Shown here piece after piece: positions 10,122-21,046 of a stretch of 64,000 bases of DNA (positions are counted from its first letter, which is position 1; each line of letters starts with the position of its first letter). Under the pieces are notes generated by a model that saw only the letters and a list, made by a program, of their open reading frames with translations, was not told where the DNA came from and ran no database searches. The position numbers were made by a program, and so were the translations under genes. Origin of the DNA: Bryoerythrophyllum caledonicum (taxonomy: Eukaryota > Streptophyta > Bryopsida > Pottiales > Pottiaceae); the NCBI GenBank assembly GCA_963971425.1, contig OZ020515.1:19030637-19094636 (forward strand), given 5' to 3'.

Positions 10122-13100
10122 ATGAGTGGAGCTAGCATTACCATTGATGAGGTATGTTGGTGCGTTCGATATGATCAAGATTGATAGGCTTTGTGGTTCT
10201 CATGGATGACGTTTCCATTATGTACTTCTATGTTTCAGATGGCACACCAAGACCTAGGGACCAGTAGTTCTGGTTTAAATCCGGTGAATCAATCCGTGGA
10301 GGAAGGATTGAATGACTTGGAGGCCGACTCAAGGATGGAATTGACAGAGCAAGCGTTGAGGAAGTCCATTTGGGAGACAACGTCTAATGTCCTCCAGAGT
10401 TCACTCTACCTTCAATCGAGGAGCTCCTCATTCCACTATGCCGCATGCGACCCATGACGGAGGTTTGTCTCCCGTTGAAGAGTGATGTTGAAAAGCTCAA
10501 GGCGGAGTTTGTGAAGGGATATCAACCTGGATCTGCATGCTTCTATGTAGCGGCTAAGAGTTTTTCAATAATTGAATAAGAGGTGCTTCTTATCGAGCGA
10601 GCTTCGTGGTCCCCACTTTGACAAGAGGAGGATCGCAAGTTTGAGACAATGTTGCAGAGTCGACCAGAGTTGCAGGCATTCTCAAACAAGTACTTCTTTA
10701 TCTGGGATGGCAACCACCGCCATATTGCATGGATGGAGGTGATATCCCAGATGCACTCTCGGGACTTCATTTTTCATTCACCGGTGAGGGCTGTGGTTCT
10801 AGAGCCGTGTTTGGCAAACCGCCATATTCAGATATTCTTCTCAACGCTATGACTGATCTTAATAAGTAAGACTCATATCCAACTGTTTTCTGTCAATAGT
10901 ATTTCTGCGTTGGGCATTATTATCAATACTATGGTCGAAATTCTAGGTTCAAATAGATATTGTATATGCACGTATCTAATCAATGGTTATTGTATCGTAG
11001 GCAAAAAGAGGCCGATCACGTCACTCAGCATATCTCGCATGAGCTGAAGAGAGTCCAACATTTTGGATTGTTGGACTTCGAGCAGTTAAAAGGCTTGATT
11101 AGCGAAGACGATTACAAAGCAAGCGTGCACGAGTAAGGAAAGAAGGCAACAAAGAAATGGTATCACATGACGTATGACGCATTTTAGAAGCTCATGTTTG
11201 AGGTAAGCTTGTCAGTGCACAACTGAATTTCAATTACCATTGTTTCCTAGTTCAGTAATTGATCAATATTCATTATCTATTTTTGATGAATGTTGGTTTC
11301 TAGCGGGAGATTGTTGCTGCCCAAGAGGAATGCATACGCAATTACAAGGATGCCTTGTCACAGGCGTTGGTGTTGATCGCGTTGGAAGTCCAACAGAGTT
11401 GGTGAGACTTTGCACTCATGCTATTCAGAAGAAGAAAATTGCTTGTCAAACAACATTCACACGGATGTTGGCGATTCCAAATCCGGCGAACGGTGAGGAA
11501 TTCTTTAAGGAGGTATGTGAATTTCAAATTTGATGGCACATGTTTATGTTTTTCCCATATTGTATCATTTTGATTCAATGTCGAACCATAATTGAGTCCA
11601 AGTACATGTGCCTCTACTTTAGGTGATTCGCCATTTTGATATTTACCAGACTAAGCCAGAGATGACACTCGAGAAGCTCCAACTCTTTTACACGGCGAAG
11701 GTGGCTGGGAAGTTGAAGGAAAGATGGTGCAAATGGTGGAACATGAGCAAGGACAATAGGGCGGAGTATAATTTCCCCAAATCGCCAGCTTCAGACACAA
11801 GTCTCCAGGGATGGATCGATACTGCTGCCTTTTGGGCTGGGGTGAGTATTTCAAATCCCTATTGTCTATTGAATTTTAGTTATCATATTTAATGGTGATT
11901 TTGTCTAAGAGATTGTACTATATGTTACAGTTGGAGGAGGAAATTGAGAAGAAGTTCTCCGAGCTTATTGAAGAGGACAACGTCGTATTGAAGAATGACG
12001 GGCATCCTAATCCCATCCAAGACATTGGTTCTTGGATGTAGGCCTGGAGCATCATGCTGTGGGCAAAGGCATTCAAAGACCACCTTGGGAGAAAAGGTAT
12101 GTTCTCGAAGTCAGAGGAGTTTCTAAAGCAGGAGGAATGCGAGAAGACTATGAAGCGGGCGATGCTTCGCTACTTCTGGAGGGAGCTCGTCGCTAAAGGA
12201 GCCTTGCTACCAAGTCAAATGCCCATCCGCTTCAAGAAGTAGACGGACCCTACTTCACCAGACTGCATCTCTATCGAACAACAGAGGCAGCGCTTCTCTC
12301 GTCATCACTTGGTGCAGTGCCCTTGGTACTTCGAGTTGAAGAATTCCGATCCTACTCTAGGTGAAGAGCTTCAGCTATGAAGGGACTGTGATTTCCTAGC
12401 CACCGGTGGAGATGGCGACATGTTTCCCTCTTCTGTCTCTACAGTGGTTGAGCCAGTTGACGTTTCGCTTTTGGAGAAGGATCGTGCAAAGGCTGCGGAA
12501 AGGGTGACCAAGGCGGCGGAGAAGGAGGCTTTGAGGGTGCAGAATCTCAAAGCAAAAACTTTGAAGAAGGAGACGAGGGAGAGGAACAAAGAGTTGGCGG
12601 CATTGGTGGCAAAGGAGGGGCGTGAGAAGTTGTTTGCTCATCTTGGAGGGGCGGCAGCGTTCGCTATTCTAGTTGCTATGGGACTGACGCAAGGCATTTC
12701 TCCATCGGGCAGCAGTCTACCCTCCACCTATGTGGCAAAGTCTTCGCAGATGATCTACACAATTCCAACGGTGGAGCATTTGGAGTCTACTGTCGGAGTG
12801 GAGGTGATTTCTCAGAGGGCTCTCAGCATTATGACTCTGTTTGATAGTATTGCTGAAGAGGATGACTTTCAATCTCTTTGGTTAGGATGCGGCATTTTAT
12901 GAAGGTACATTCTGGGTCGCAATTGCGGCATCACCGTGGAGAGCCTTGCGATGACGGTTTGGTAGACATGATACTTTTTGATGTCCCAGAGGATTTGCCG
13001 GTCCCTGGAATTGAGGGCGGTGGTACGGTGCGGAGTTGGAACAAACTTCCAACTCAGCACTCTGATGGAGGAAAGCTAGAATCCCATTGGATTCACCGGT

Positions 13101-14163
13101 GTTTTGAGATGGCAGAGGCCTTGCTTCGCGATGGGGCACCGCTCATCGTGTTCTACCCGGACTTGAAATTTATCTCTAACGAACTTTATGCTTGGGTAGA
13201 GTGGGTAGATTCCCGTAAAAAAACAAGGTGGTTCGCCATTAACGGTTTGTCTCTCTCGCGCGAGGGCCATCCCGGGCGCACTCACAAGTGCTTCATGGTG
13301 AAGTGCTATGTGAGGAAGTTGGAGCCTTGGGTTCCTTTTTCATTCAATGATAGGATGGAATTGTTGCTGGAGGGGATTCAGTTGTCATCAGATGGTCACT
13401 TGACCAATCTGATCACATAGGAGACGTTGAGGATGAGAGGATCCACCAACCAGCCATGGCGTGGAGCACGAGAGAAGTCCTCCAACTTCATGGAGGCTCT
13501 TATCGACCTTTGTACCCAGGAAGATGAGATCGTCCTCGATCTTACAACATCCACTGGTAAGTGTTCTACAGACTTCCTTTTCTCCCATAGTTTTTTTACT
13601 TTCAGCTGCTAACTTCTATTTACTTGTTTCAATTGAATAGGTGCATCCATCAAGGCTTGTAAGGCCCTCAAGCGCCACATCCTCGCATTAGAAGAGGACG
13701 TTGATTTGGTTGATGAGGTCCTCCGCCCTTTGATTCCGAGTACCATGGAAGTAGAGTCCGGAATTCTGCCACCGGTGCAAGAAGGCTTCAGAAAACGCCC
13801 ATTGGAGGTCGAAGATGACGAGCCCGAGGTGAAGACCGCTCGCAAGAGAACTTGTAAGTAAGTTTAGGGTCCCATCTTTGTTGAATGACTTTCCGTTGAA
13901 GTTTACCGCCTTTGATAATATTCACTCGTTGACATCACCGTTCCACTTGATCAATGCAGATGGTCGACGTCGTTGATGGCTTCACCATCAACATCTCAGA
14001 CCGGGGTGCTATCGCGCATGTCGAAGGAGATGATGAGTCCGCATCGCTCATATCATATGAATCCTTGGGATTGGGGCATCGCACATGCGATGGCTGCATT
14101 ACCATCTCCTCCACCGATTTCACGAGTAGCCCATTTTTAGGTCTGCAGCAGAGCAGTTCATAG
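10122..14163 (+). pseudogene. ParB/Srx-like domain fused to beta-class DNA methyltransferase-like domain, copy 1
   Basis: A multi-exon gene with about nine recognisable exons and good GT/AG sites (for example introns 10152-10238 and 13557-13640). The first ~250 residues (10240-10850) contain PSIEELLIPL, SDVEKLKAEF, GYQPGS and WDGNHRHIAWM, the pattern of a ParB/sulfiredoxin fold. The middle exons (11000-12400) are helical and unassigned. A Lys/Glu/Ala-rich coiled coil follows (12430-12630). The C-terminal part (12900-13860) has FDVPEDLPVPG in the place of the DPPY motif, then REKSSNFMEALIDLC and EIVLDLTTSTG (motif I), the IV-then-I order of beta-class N6/N4 amino-methyltransferases. It carries several stops (in exons 2, 3 and 6 and before 13421) and at least two frameshifts, so it is decayed. 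Two relatives lie at 50.4-54.8 and 59.4-55.4 kb. Known: ParB-methyltransferase fusions occur in bacteria and phages. Inferred: a plant family derived from one. Confidence 0.6.
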
Positions 14164-14986
14164 ACAGAGAAGCGGTTGGTAGTTGTATGGATAGTAGTTT
14201 GCTTGATATTTATGAGGATAGCTCGGATGAGCTATCAAGGGAGGAAAATTGAATTATCCATTTGGTTGTTTTGTTTTTTAATAGTGCGTGTTGATTTTTT
14301 ATATCTTCATTAAAGTCGTCTATCTATTGTGTTTTATCTAGGAATAACGATTTCTTTCTACATATACTTAGCCAACATAATTACCATTTGTGTAATGTTA
14401 GTTCATTGAATGTTTTGAGCCACGCGATTTTTACAATCTCAAACCATATTTAATGAACTACAAATACTTTCAAAGTATCCAACTTTTCCAAATCAAAGTA
14501 GTAAAACAACATGGGTATCGCCTAAGTATTAGATGAATGTGACCCATGTATTAAAAAGATATAGTAGATCCAATCCACGGCCATAAGTGTCCCTTTAGAT
14601 TTTTAGACAAATTGTTACAATCCTTAACATCAAAAATTAAGTAGTCACAATGTCCAAATATCTTGTCCTTGTTCATTGTTGCATGTTTTCAATTTAATGC
14701 CAAATTTTTTAAAATTTAATCCACGGTCATAGGTTTCCATATCAATTTTAAAAATTTTGGACAAAAAAAAACCAAAAAAACAGTGCTTACCGCTCGCTGC
14801 TCAAGGCTCACTGCTCACAAGATAGCATTTCTGACACGTGACAATGAGGTGGAGATAAGGGCGCGAGAGACTGAAGATGGCTAGCAACAAGACTAGTTTT
14901 GCCGCAACTTTGGGGGCCATTGGAGCATTGAGCACAAGAGTTTCTTCCGATTTTCTCCAGAGAGAGCTGAGAAGAGAGAAGATGGT
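14164..14986. other. AT-rich spacer with a GAGC-terminated repeat (14540-14822)
   Basis: No gene is seen. From 14822 leftward (minus strand) the sequence reads GTGAGCAGTGAGCCTTGAGC, an A-rich tract, then CCTATGACCGTGGATT. The same order of motifs occurs at 54794-54900 and 56805-57070, so this is probably one copy of a small repeat family. Its far end and any target duplication are not clear. Confidence 0.45.
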
Positions 14987-15455
14987 GTGTGGCATGAGGT
15001 AGACAATGGCATTGAGTGGGGAGATGAGTACAAGAAGTACAATCGTACTTTGGTTGTTAGAGCCCTAGTCCTTGCAAAGTTGAAAGAGGCCGCAAAAATA
15101 CGGTGTTCAACGAAAGAGGCTTCTTTTGAAAAAATAGAATATTCTTATTGGGATGCGGTGCTAGCATTTGATCGGAGGATTGACGATATCATTGGCTATT
15201 GGCGGAATGTCCTACAGAAGCCCTTAGGGAAATTATTGGTGTCATTTTCAGAGAATGACGCTTTCAGTGAACAATGTGGTGGAACGAATTGAGAAGGCCA
15301 TGGAATTCTTTGCGGCGAAGATGGTGGATCTTGGCGAGAAGCGGAAGAGGGATGGCAATGACAGCGACGATAGTTGGGGGTCGGAGATGCATAGGGAAAT
15401 TGCAACCGTAGATCGAGAGTACGAAAAGGGGGGAAGGATTGCCACGCCAAGTTAG
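14987..15455 (+). CDS. Hypothetical protein, possibly trihelix/Myb-like, two overlapping frames
   Basis: One frame (14987-15292) encodes a 101-residue acidic and basic helical protein with regularly spaced Trp residues (WHEVDNGIEW, SYWDAVLAF, IIGYWRNV), loosely resembling the trihelix DNA-binding proteins that accompany some plant transposons. An overlapping frame (15255-15455) continues with NNVVERIEKAMEFF and a KRKRDG basic stretch, so a single-base frameshift near 15270 may split one ORF. It is divergent from the hAT-like pseudogene next door and could be its accessory gene. No intact start-to-stop family match is recognised. Confidence 0.3.
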
Positions 15456-16035
15456 AGATCGCGGACTCGTAGTAGCACACGAACGGATCATACGAACAAG
15501 CCTTCTTCTTCAAGGCAATAGAATGGGGTAGATGAACGTAAAGCTTAGCGTAGTTGTTGTTGAACGAATGGTGTGGCAAGAAATTGGAAGGATGCCGTGG
15601 TGGGACATACTTTCTGAAATATAGGTTTACAATTTGTAAGATATAATGTCCACTTGTTAATTCTTCAATTGTATGTGGATGTTAGAAATGTTGTAGTGCA
15701 TCAGGTGAATGTGAAGCAGTGAAATAAATAGAAGTTTGCAACCTCGAAGTACATTCGGTACACAACAACAATGTCATGTTAAAGTCATTTTGTAGGGGAT
15801 GACTAAATCCGACACAAAACACAAGACAATAGAATAGCAAAAGAGATGGATATTAAACTTGTCCATATATGAAATATTTTTATTAATATTCAGTATAAAT
15901 CCAAAAATCAATTGAGGCAATAGAAGCTTTAAATGCATCCGCGGTACGACTATAAAGTTCCATGAACTTGAACTACACTATTTGTAATAAAAATAAGTGC
16001 GGTGAACACATACTATGTAAATAGGCCAAATTTTC
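15456..16035. other. No gene seen
   Basis: AT-rich DNA between the small hypothetical ORF and the 3' end of the hAT-like pseudogene. It may include the 3' untranslated regions of both. No repeat or RNA gene was recognised. Confidence 0.4.
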
Positions 16036-19000
16036 CTACTCATTCATGTCGATAGGAAGTTTGTAATCGCTGTCTCCTTTGATTTCAGCTCCATTAGATC
16101 CTAAAGGATTGTCTTCATAATCGGTGGTGGCTTCTTGTTTGATTCTCCATTTAATCGACAAGTTTTGAATGGCTTTGAATTTCTTGCAAGTTTCAATGAC
16201 ATCAATTGGATTATTAGGTCGCGCGGGAACAAATGGATGCATGAGAGCTTTACGTTTCTTCGTGGCTTTTGTAGGCCGCTTAGGTTGTAATCCTAAATCC
16301 CCTAGAACCTTGGGATGATGTATGAAGAGCTTAGATAGAGATACATCTCCATCACTGGATATGCCGTCGGATTGGCGTTGCAGTGTTCGGGTTGGCGCAT
16401 GTTTTGAAAGGGTCACCAAACTATGGGAGGATTTCAAATTGGTTGTAGTGACCCTTGCAAATAGAGACGATGACAATGGGAGGGGTTTCAAATAGAGACC
16501 GTGACGCGCGACCCTGCAAGCGGTTGATCATTAGAGGAGGATGCCTTCTTCTCCGTGATGTGAATGGGACTCTTTGTACCACCGTTAGTACCACCCTCCA
16601 TAGTTTTCTCCCCGAGAACAACCGTGTCGTCTAAGAATGGCTCTTTTAATGTTTGCTTGAGGTTTTTTTACAAGTGCGAGACCGTGGTGCTTGCCTTTCT
16701 CAGCATTTTTCACCAGAAGCCCTTGTGTTTTTTTCCCGTGTAGAACCGTTGTACGTGAGGATGATAAATCTTCTTCTCCCTTGTCTTTCGTGTCTTCCGG
16801 AAGCGGAGCTGGTCCATGACGAAGGATATTATTGCTATTGACCATGCCGTCTCCATTCAAGTACCGTGCTTTAGGCAACAAGTCATCTTCTTTCTCTGCA
16901 AGAACGTCGCCTTCAACAAAATCATACTCGGTGATTGGGGCGTCGTGAGTATTATCCATACGTAGAGATGGGCCGCTGTCCATGTCCATGTGTAGATGCT
17001 CTGCATCGTAATTGGCAAGGACACCCGATGCTTAAATCGTGAGAGTATTCCGGGTCATTTGATTCACGTAGTTGTGGATCCTCTAAATCCAAAATCTCCG
17101 CGTACCACCTCTTTTCATCCGTCAACTTTGCATTCGCAAGCAACTTTGAGTTCGTATACACAAAGACCAAGTCATTAGTCCTTTCCGGTAGTAACCGATT
17201 CCATTTCTTGTCATAGACAAAGAAGTAGCTACTTCAATTGCGTTCACAAGAAGAAGATGACATTATCTGCGCTAGTATTCACTTTGCAATTGGTGCAAGG
17301 AGTTTTCCACAAGCACCTTCAAAATCCCACCAAGCATATAGAAAACATTTTTGGTCCTTAGGATCCAACATGTCATGGAATGGTACATCCTTGTTTCGAA
17401 ATGCTATGAACTCGTTCACCACGTCCGGATAAGTCGCCGGAAGACATAGCTTTTGTAGTACTCGTTTGCATGCCGTGATGACATCTGGATCATCAGCCAA
17501 CTCTTCGTCATGGAGTAAATAAGGATTGAGAAGTGCACCGACGGAATGTGAATTCGTTGTCATCATCTGTTCCCGGGTGTAGAACTCGTCTTCAGCAATG
17601 ACGTCAAAGACGTTATCGAGAAAATGGTTATTTATGCAATGCCAGAACATGCTTCTCGAGCTCGCAAAGGATGTGCAAAACCTTGGCCATACAAGGTTCC
17701 TTGGCGTCAAATTCCCGAAGCGCATACACTATAGGGGCTATCATCTTCTGAAATTTTGTGCACCACTCCCAGAAAAGTTCATCTAGAACCACTTTTTTAT
17801 GCTCCGAGAGATCACTAGTTTATCTCTAGCCGAGAGTGACTTCTTTGAGGCGTATGCCTGCCATTCAGGATCAACAAAAGTTTGCTCCAATGATTCCTTG
17901 ACCTTCAACAGGCGATCTATCATTGTGAAATTACATGCAAATCTTGTTTGCCCGGGCATCAATTCGCTGAGCTTTGCCTTGTGTTTTCGAAACACGACGA
18001 GGGACATTTGCCGATTCCTGACAAACTTCACCAAGAACTTGGCCTTGTCGAGAGTTTCTTTTATCCATGTAGCCTTCCCTCAGTCCTCCAATAATAAGTC
18101 CATGGCTTGCACGGCACATCCTTAGATGAATATGTGTGGATATTTCTTGACGACTAATTCAGAGGCATTGAGCATTATTGAAGCATTGTCAGTACATACG
18201 TGAACAATGTTGTGGAGGCCAACTTGTTCAATGAACTTCAACATGATAGATTACAGGTACCCATTGTTATTTTCTTTGCTCGTAGTATCTACAGCTCCCA
18301 AGAAGAGCTCTCTAGCAGAAGACACAAGCATTGCATTGCACAAAAGGCGACTAGTCACAGATGTCCACCCATCCAAGGCTAGAGTTCCTCCAAACTTTCG
18401 AACACTCTCGAACAATCTATTATTAAGTTGTGCTTCCAAATCAACCTTTGCTTGTCCCAATAACCTTGTCCGAATGTCATGGTAAGAATATGGGACATAT
18501 GGTTTTTTGAAAGGGGCAGTCTTCGTCACGACTTCCTTGAACGCTGCATTCCGTGCTACAACAAATGACACGTTTGCTTCTTAGAAAAACTTTGCCCACA
18601 CTTTGTCTAGCTCCCGCTGCTCTACTTCTTGAAAGCCCTCTTTGATCACGGATTGCCTCACCAATCTAGGGAAGGTGGCAGCTACACTCCATTGTTTGGT
18701 GGAGTCGTGGAAGGTGGGGGACGGTTCAACCATAATTGTTCTTAAAATCAAGGGGGAGCTTGAGTGGACCCTACACAAAAGTCTCCACTAGTGGACTTGG
18801 GCGTGCTATATTCTGTGGCAAACGCAAATTTCAATGATGGCCTAGGGCAATGTCCGGAGAAAAATTCTCCATTATGTTTCGGGTAGTGGCCACGACAATT
18901 TTTAATTAAAGTCTGTACGCGGATAGTCAATTTGGTGCAGAGGCCAACACCGCTATTGCGCTTGCCATGGAATTCTTCGTACTCGAGATGACTAATTTGT

Positions 19001-19116
19001 CGTTCTAGCCTTCTAGCAAAAATGCGATGACAAAGATTGCATTGGGGGGAGTCGGACTTTCTCCCTTGTACTTCAGTGATTTCATTATACCAAGGAGTCC
19101 AAGGTTTGGTGGCCAT
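16036..19116 (-). pseudogene. hAT-like transposase pseudogene (BED finger, DUF659, hAT C-terminal region)
   Basis: Starts at MATKPWTPWY (19116) with a BED-type zinc finger, CNLCHRIF followed by His. Next comes a DUF659-type block: GGTLALDGWTSVTS (~18380), VHVCTDNASIMLNAS (~18190), GQTRFACNF and DRLLKVKESLEQ (~17930), then VDPEWQAY. The hAT dimerisation region follows: HSVGALLNPYL (~17540), WWDFEGACGKLL (~17310), SSSSCERN and a LLPERTNDLVFVYTN segment (~17170). An Asp/Glu-rich tail ends at 16036. Stops and frame changes break it at several points (for example near 18581, 18100 and 17770). hAT transposases cut and paste DNA with a DDE nuclease; DUF659 proteins are their plant relatives. I could not find terminal inverted repeats or an 8-bp duplication. 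Confidence 0.8.
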
Positions 19117-19199
19117 TTTGATGGGTATAATATCTAGAAATGAACGAACGTGATAAGTAGTATGTGGAAAAAATATCATGAGTTTTTAAAGAAACTCCG

Positions 19200-19860
19200 A
19201 TATTGAAGACTCCCGAACTCGATGATTACCAAACAATGGATACATAGTGCAGCTCAAAGCTCTTGGGAACCAAAAGTTCAGAAGTGAAGTGAGGCTCCAT
19301 GTGGTGTTGTCTTCATACTCACGGTGATTATGACCGTTGAGAGACGGGAGGATGTCAATCTACCTGCGGACGAGGTTGGGGGAGGGGTCGCCAGGCCGGA
19401 CGGCGAAACGGCGACTGTCAGACGGTAAGCCGCGCGGTCAAGAGAGGGCCGTCCGTCGCGGAGACGGCCGTGCAGTTGCCCTTGCGGATGGAATGGCCGT
19501 CCGCAGCACGATCGCCTCTGGTGGTGGACGCCCGGCGTCGTTTGCCAGGCGGTCGACCGGGGTAGGAGACGGCTATTTACCCTCGGATAAACTGACCAAA
19601 ATCAGTGATGTCACCGGACGTCCTCATGGGGCCGAGGACGTCCTCCATCCGGACGACTGGACGTCATGGACGTCGAGCGTCCTGAAAACTTTGCACCTAG
19701 CAGCGGTCAGATCCTCCTGCGAAGGACTTGGATTGCGAGATATACCATCTACATCCAAATTCGTGATATCGGCCCGATGTAGACTAGAAATCCAGGGATA
19801 AATAATTAGTGGTTTGTCTCTTTGATCAGCTATAGATTGACGATCAATAAATAAACCATG
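19200..19860. other. GC-rich region, no convincing gene
   Basis: 19337-19740 is strikingly GC-rich with many CCGTCCG and GACGTCC motifs. A 154-residue open frame (19337-19801) is rich in Arg, Gly and Ser and looks compositional rather than coding. It could be a CpG-rich regulatory region or part of a retroelement. Confidence 0.35.
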
Positions 19861-19889
19861 TGATCATTATTTTCTGCCACATGGATTTC

Positions 19890-20115
19890 TCATCCATCTG
19901 CCAACTTGGAACGTCATCATGGGGGAATGATGAGGTGACTGATGACGTGGATTCCAATGTTACATGGAATTTGAGGTGGATTTTGACGTGGATTTGACGT
20001 TGAATGGAGATTGAGGTGGTAGTTAACATTGATGATGACGTGTTTTCCTTGATGACGTGTAATCATATAAGGCAGCTTAAGTGTCACTCTTTTGGGACCC
20101 ACTTGCTATTACGTG
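19890..20115 (+). promoter_or_regulatory. Cluster of TGACG/ACGTCA motifs with a TATA-like site
   Basis: Within about 200 bp there are repeated TGACGTGG, TGACGTGT, TTGACGT and ACGTCATCAT motifs, the core of plant bZIP (TGA/as-1-type) binding sites, followed by CATATAAGGCAGC at about 20064. This arrangement looks like an inducible promoter or a retroelement regulatory region. No gene follows directly; the downstream 900 bp are AT-rich without an ORF. Confidence 0.4.
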
Positions 20116-21041
20116 GAAGAGTTTGATTGGATGAAATCTATGTGTGCACTACATAGTTATTAATTAGTTGTTTTGTAGTTTTCTCTAGTTATTTTTACTT
20201 ATTTTTGAGATATATCACACTTATTTTTGAGTTACGTCGAACTTATTTTTGAATTACGTCGAAGTTATTCACTAATTATTGTATAGTTGTTCTAGAATTG
20301 TTTTGTATTCATTTCAATTATTTTCTAATGACTGTTTAAGTATCTTCACAATTGTTGAAGAGTTATTGAGAGCAATTCTTTATAGTTATTACATCGTGAT
20401 TAGAGAGTTATTTTGAAGTCACTTGATTAGTTATTAGGTATGTATTACTATGGATTGCATACACAATATGTGCTCAAAAACCCATATAAACTTAGTGATT
20501 CATTTAAATGCACTAGAGTAAATAAATAGTGAAGTATAGTCCCATTCAACAAAATGCTCTAAAGTTTAAGCCAAATCGTAGTACCACAATTCCTACCAAT
20601 GCCAAAAAATACATGTCTAATCAAAACCCAACCATAAGCCATGGCTGAGCTTCATGAGTTGGATTTCTAAAATATCACTAAATCTCTAAATCTCCCACAT
20701 GGTACTACATCTTCCACATGGTATTACTAAATCTCCCACATAGTACTCCCAGGCCACCAAATACAATTGTATTTAAATAATCCATTCAGATGCATTTCTA
20801 CACAATAACTATATACTTACTCAAAACAACTCCAGAATGACTATGATATAACTGTAGAATGACTTTGATATAACTACAAAATGACTGAACAAAGCATAAG
20901 TGTACTCCTATGAAATGACAAAGTAATCACTACACAAAAACCATATTGTCGTGTAAAGAAAGATTGATAACTTCAACACATCGAGAATATAACCAAAAAA
21001 CGAATAAACAAAAAACATACACTAAAACAAGTATACGTAGT
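20116..21041. other. AT-rich spacer, no gene seen
   Basis: Contains short repeats such as ACTTATTTTTGA(A/G)TTACGTCGAA near 20215-20270, repeated CTCCCACATGGTA(C/T)TAC near 20690-20745, and AATGACTATGATATAACT near 20840-20880. No open frame, RNA gene or transposon end was recognised. Confidence 0.4.
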
Positions 21042-21046
21042 ACACC

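Noticed and set aside
19337..19801. 154-residue Arg/Gly-rich ORF
   Set aside because: GC-rich composition explains the open frame; no domain and no codon pattern.
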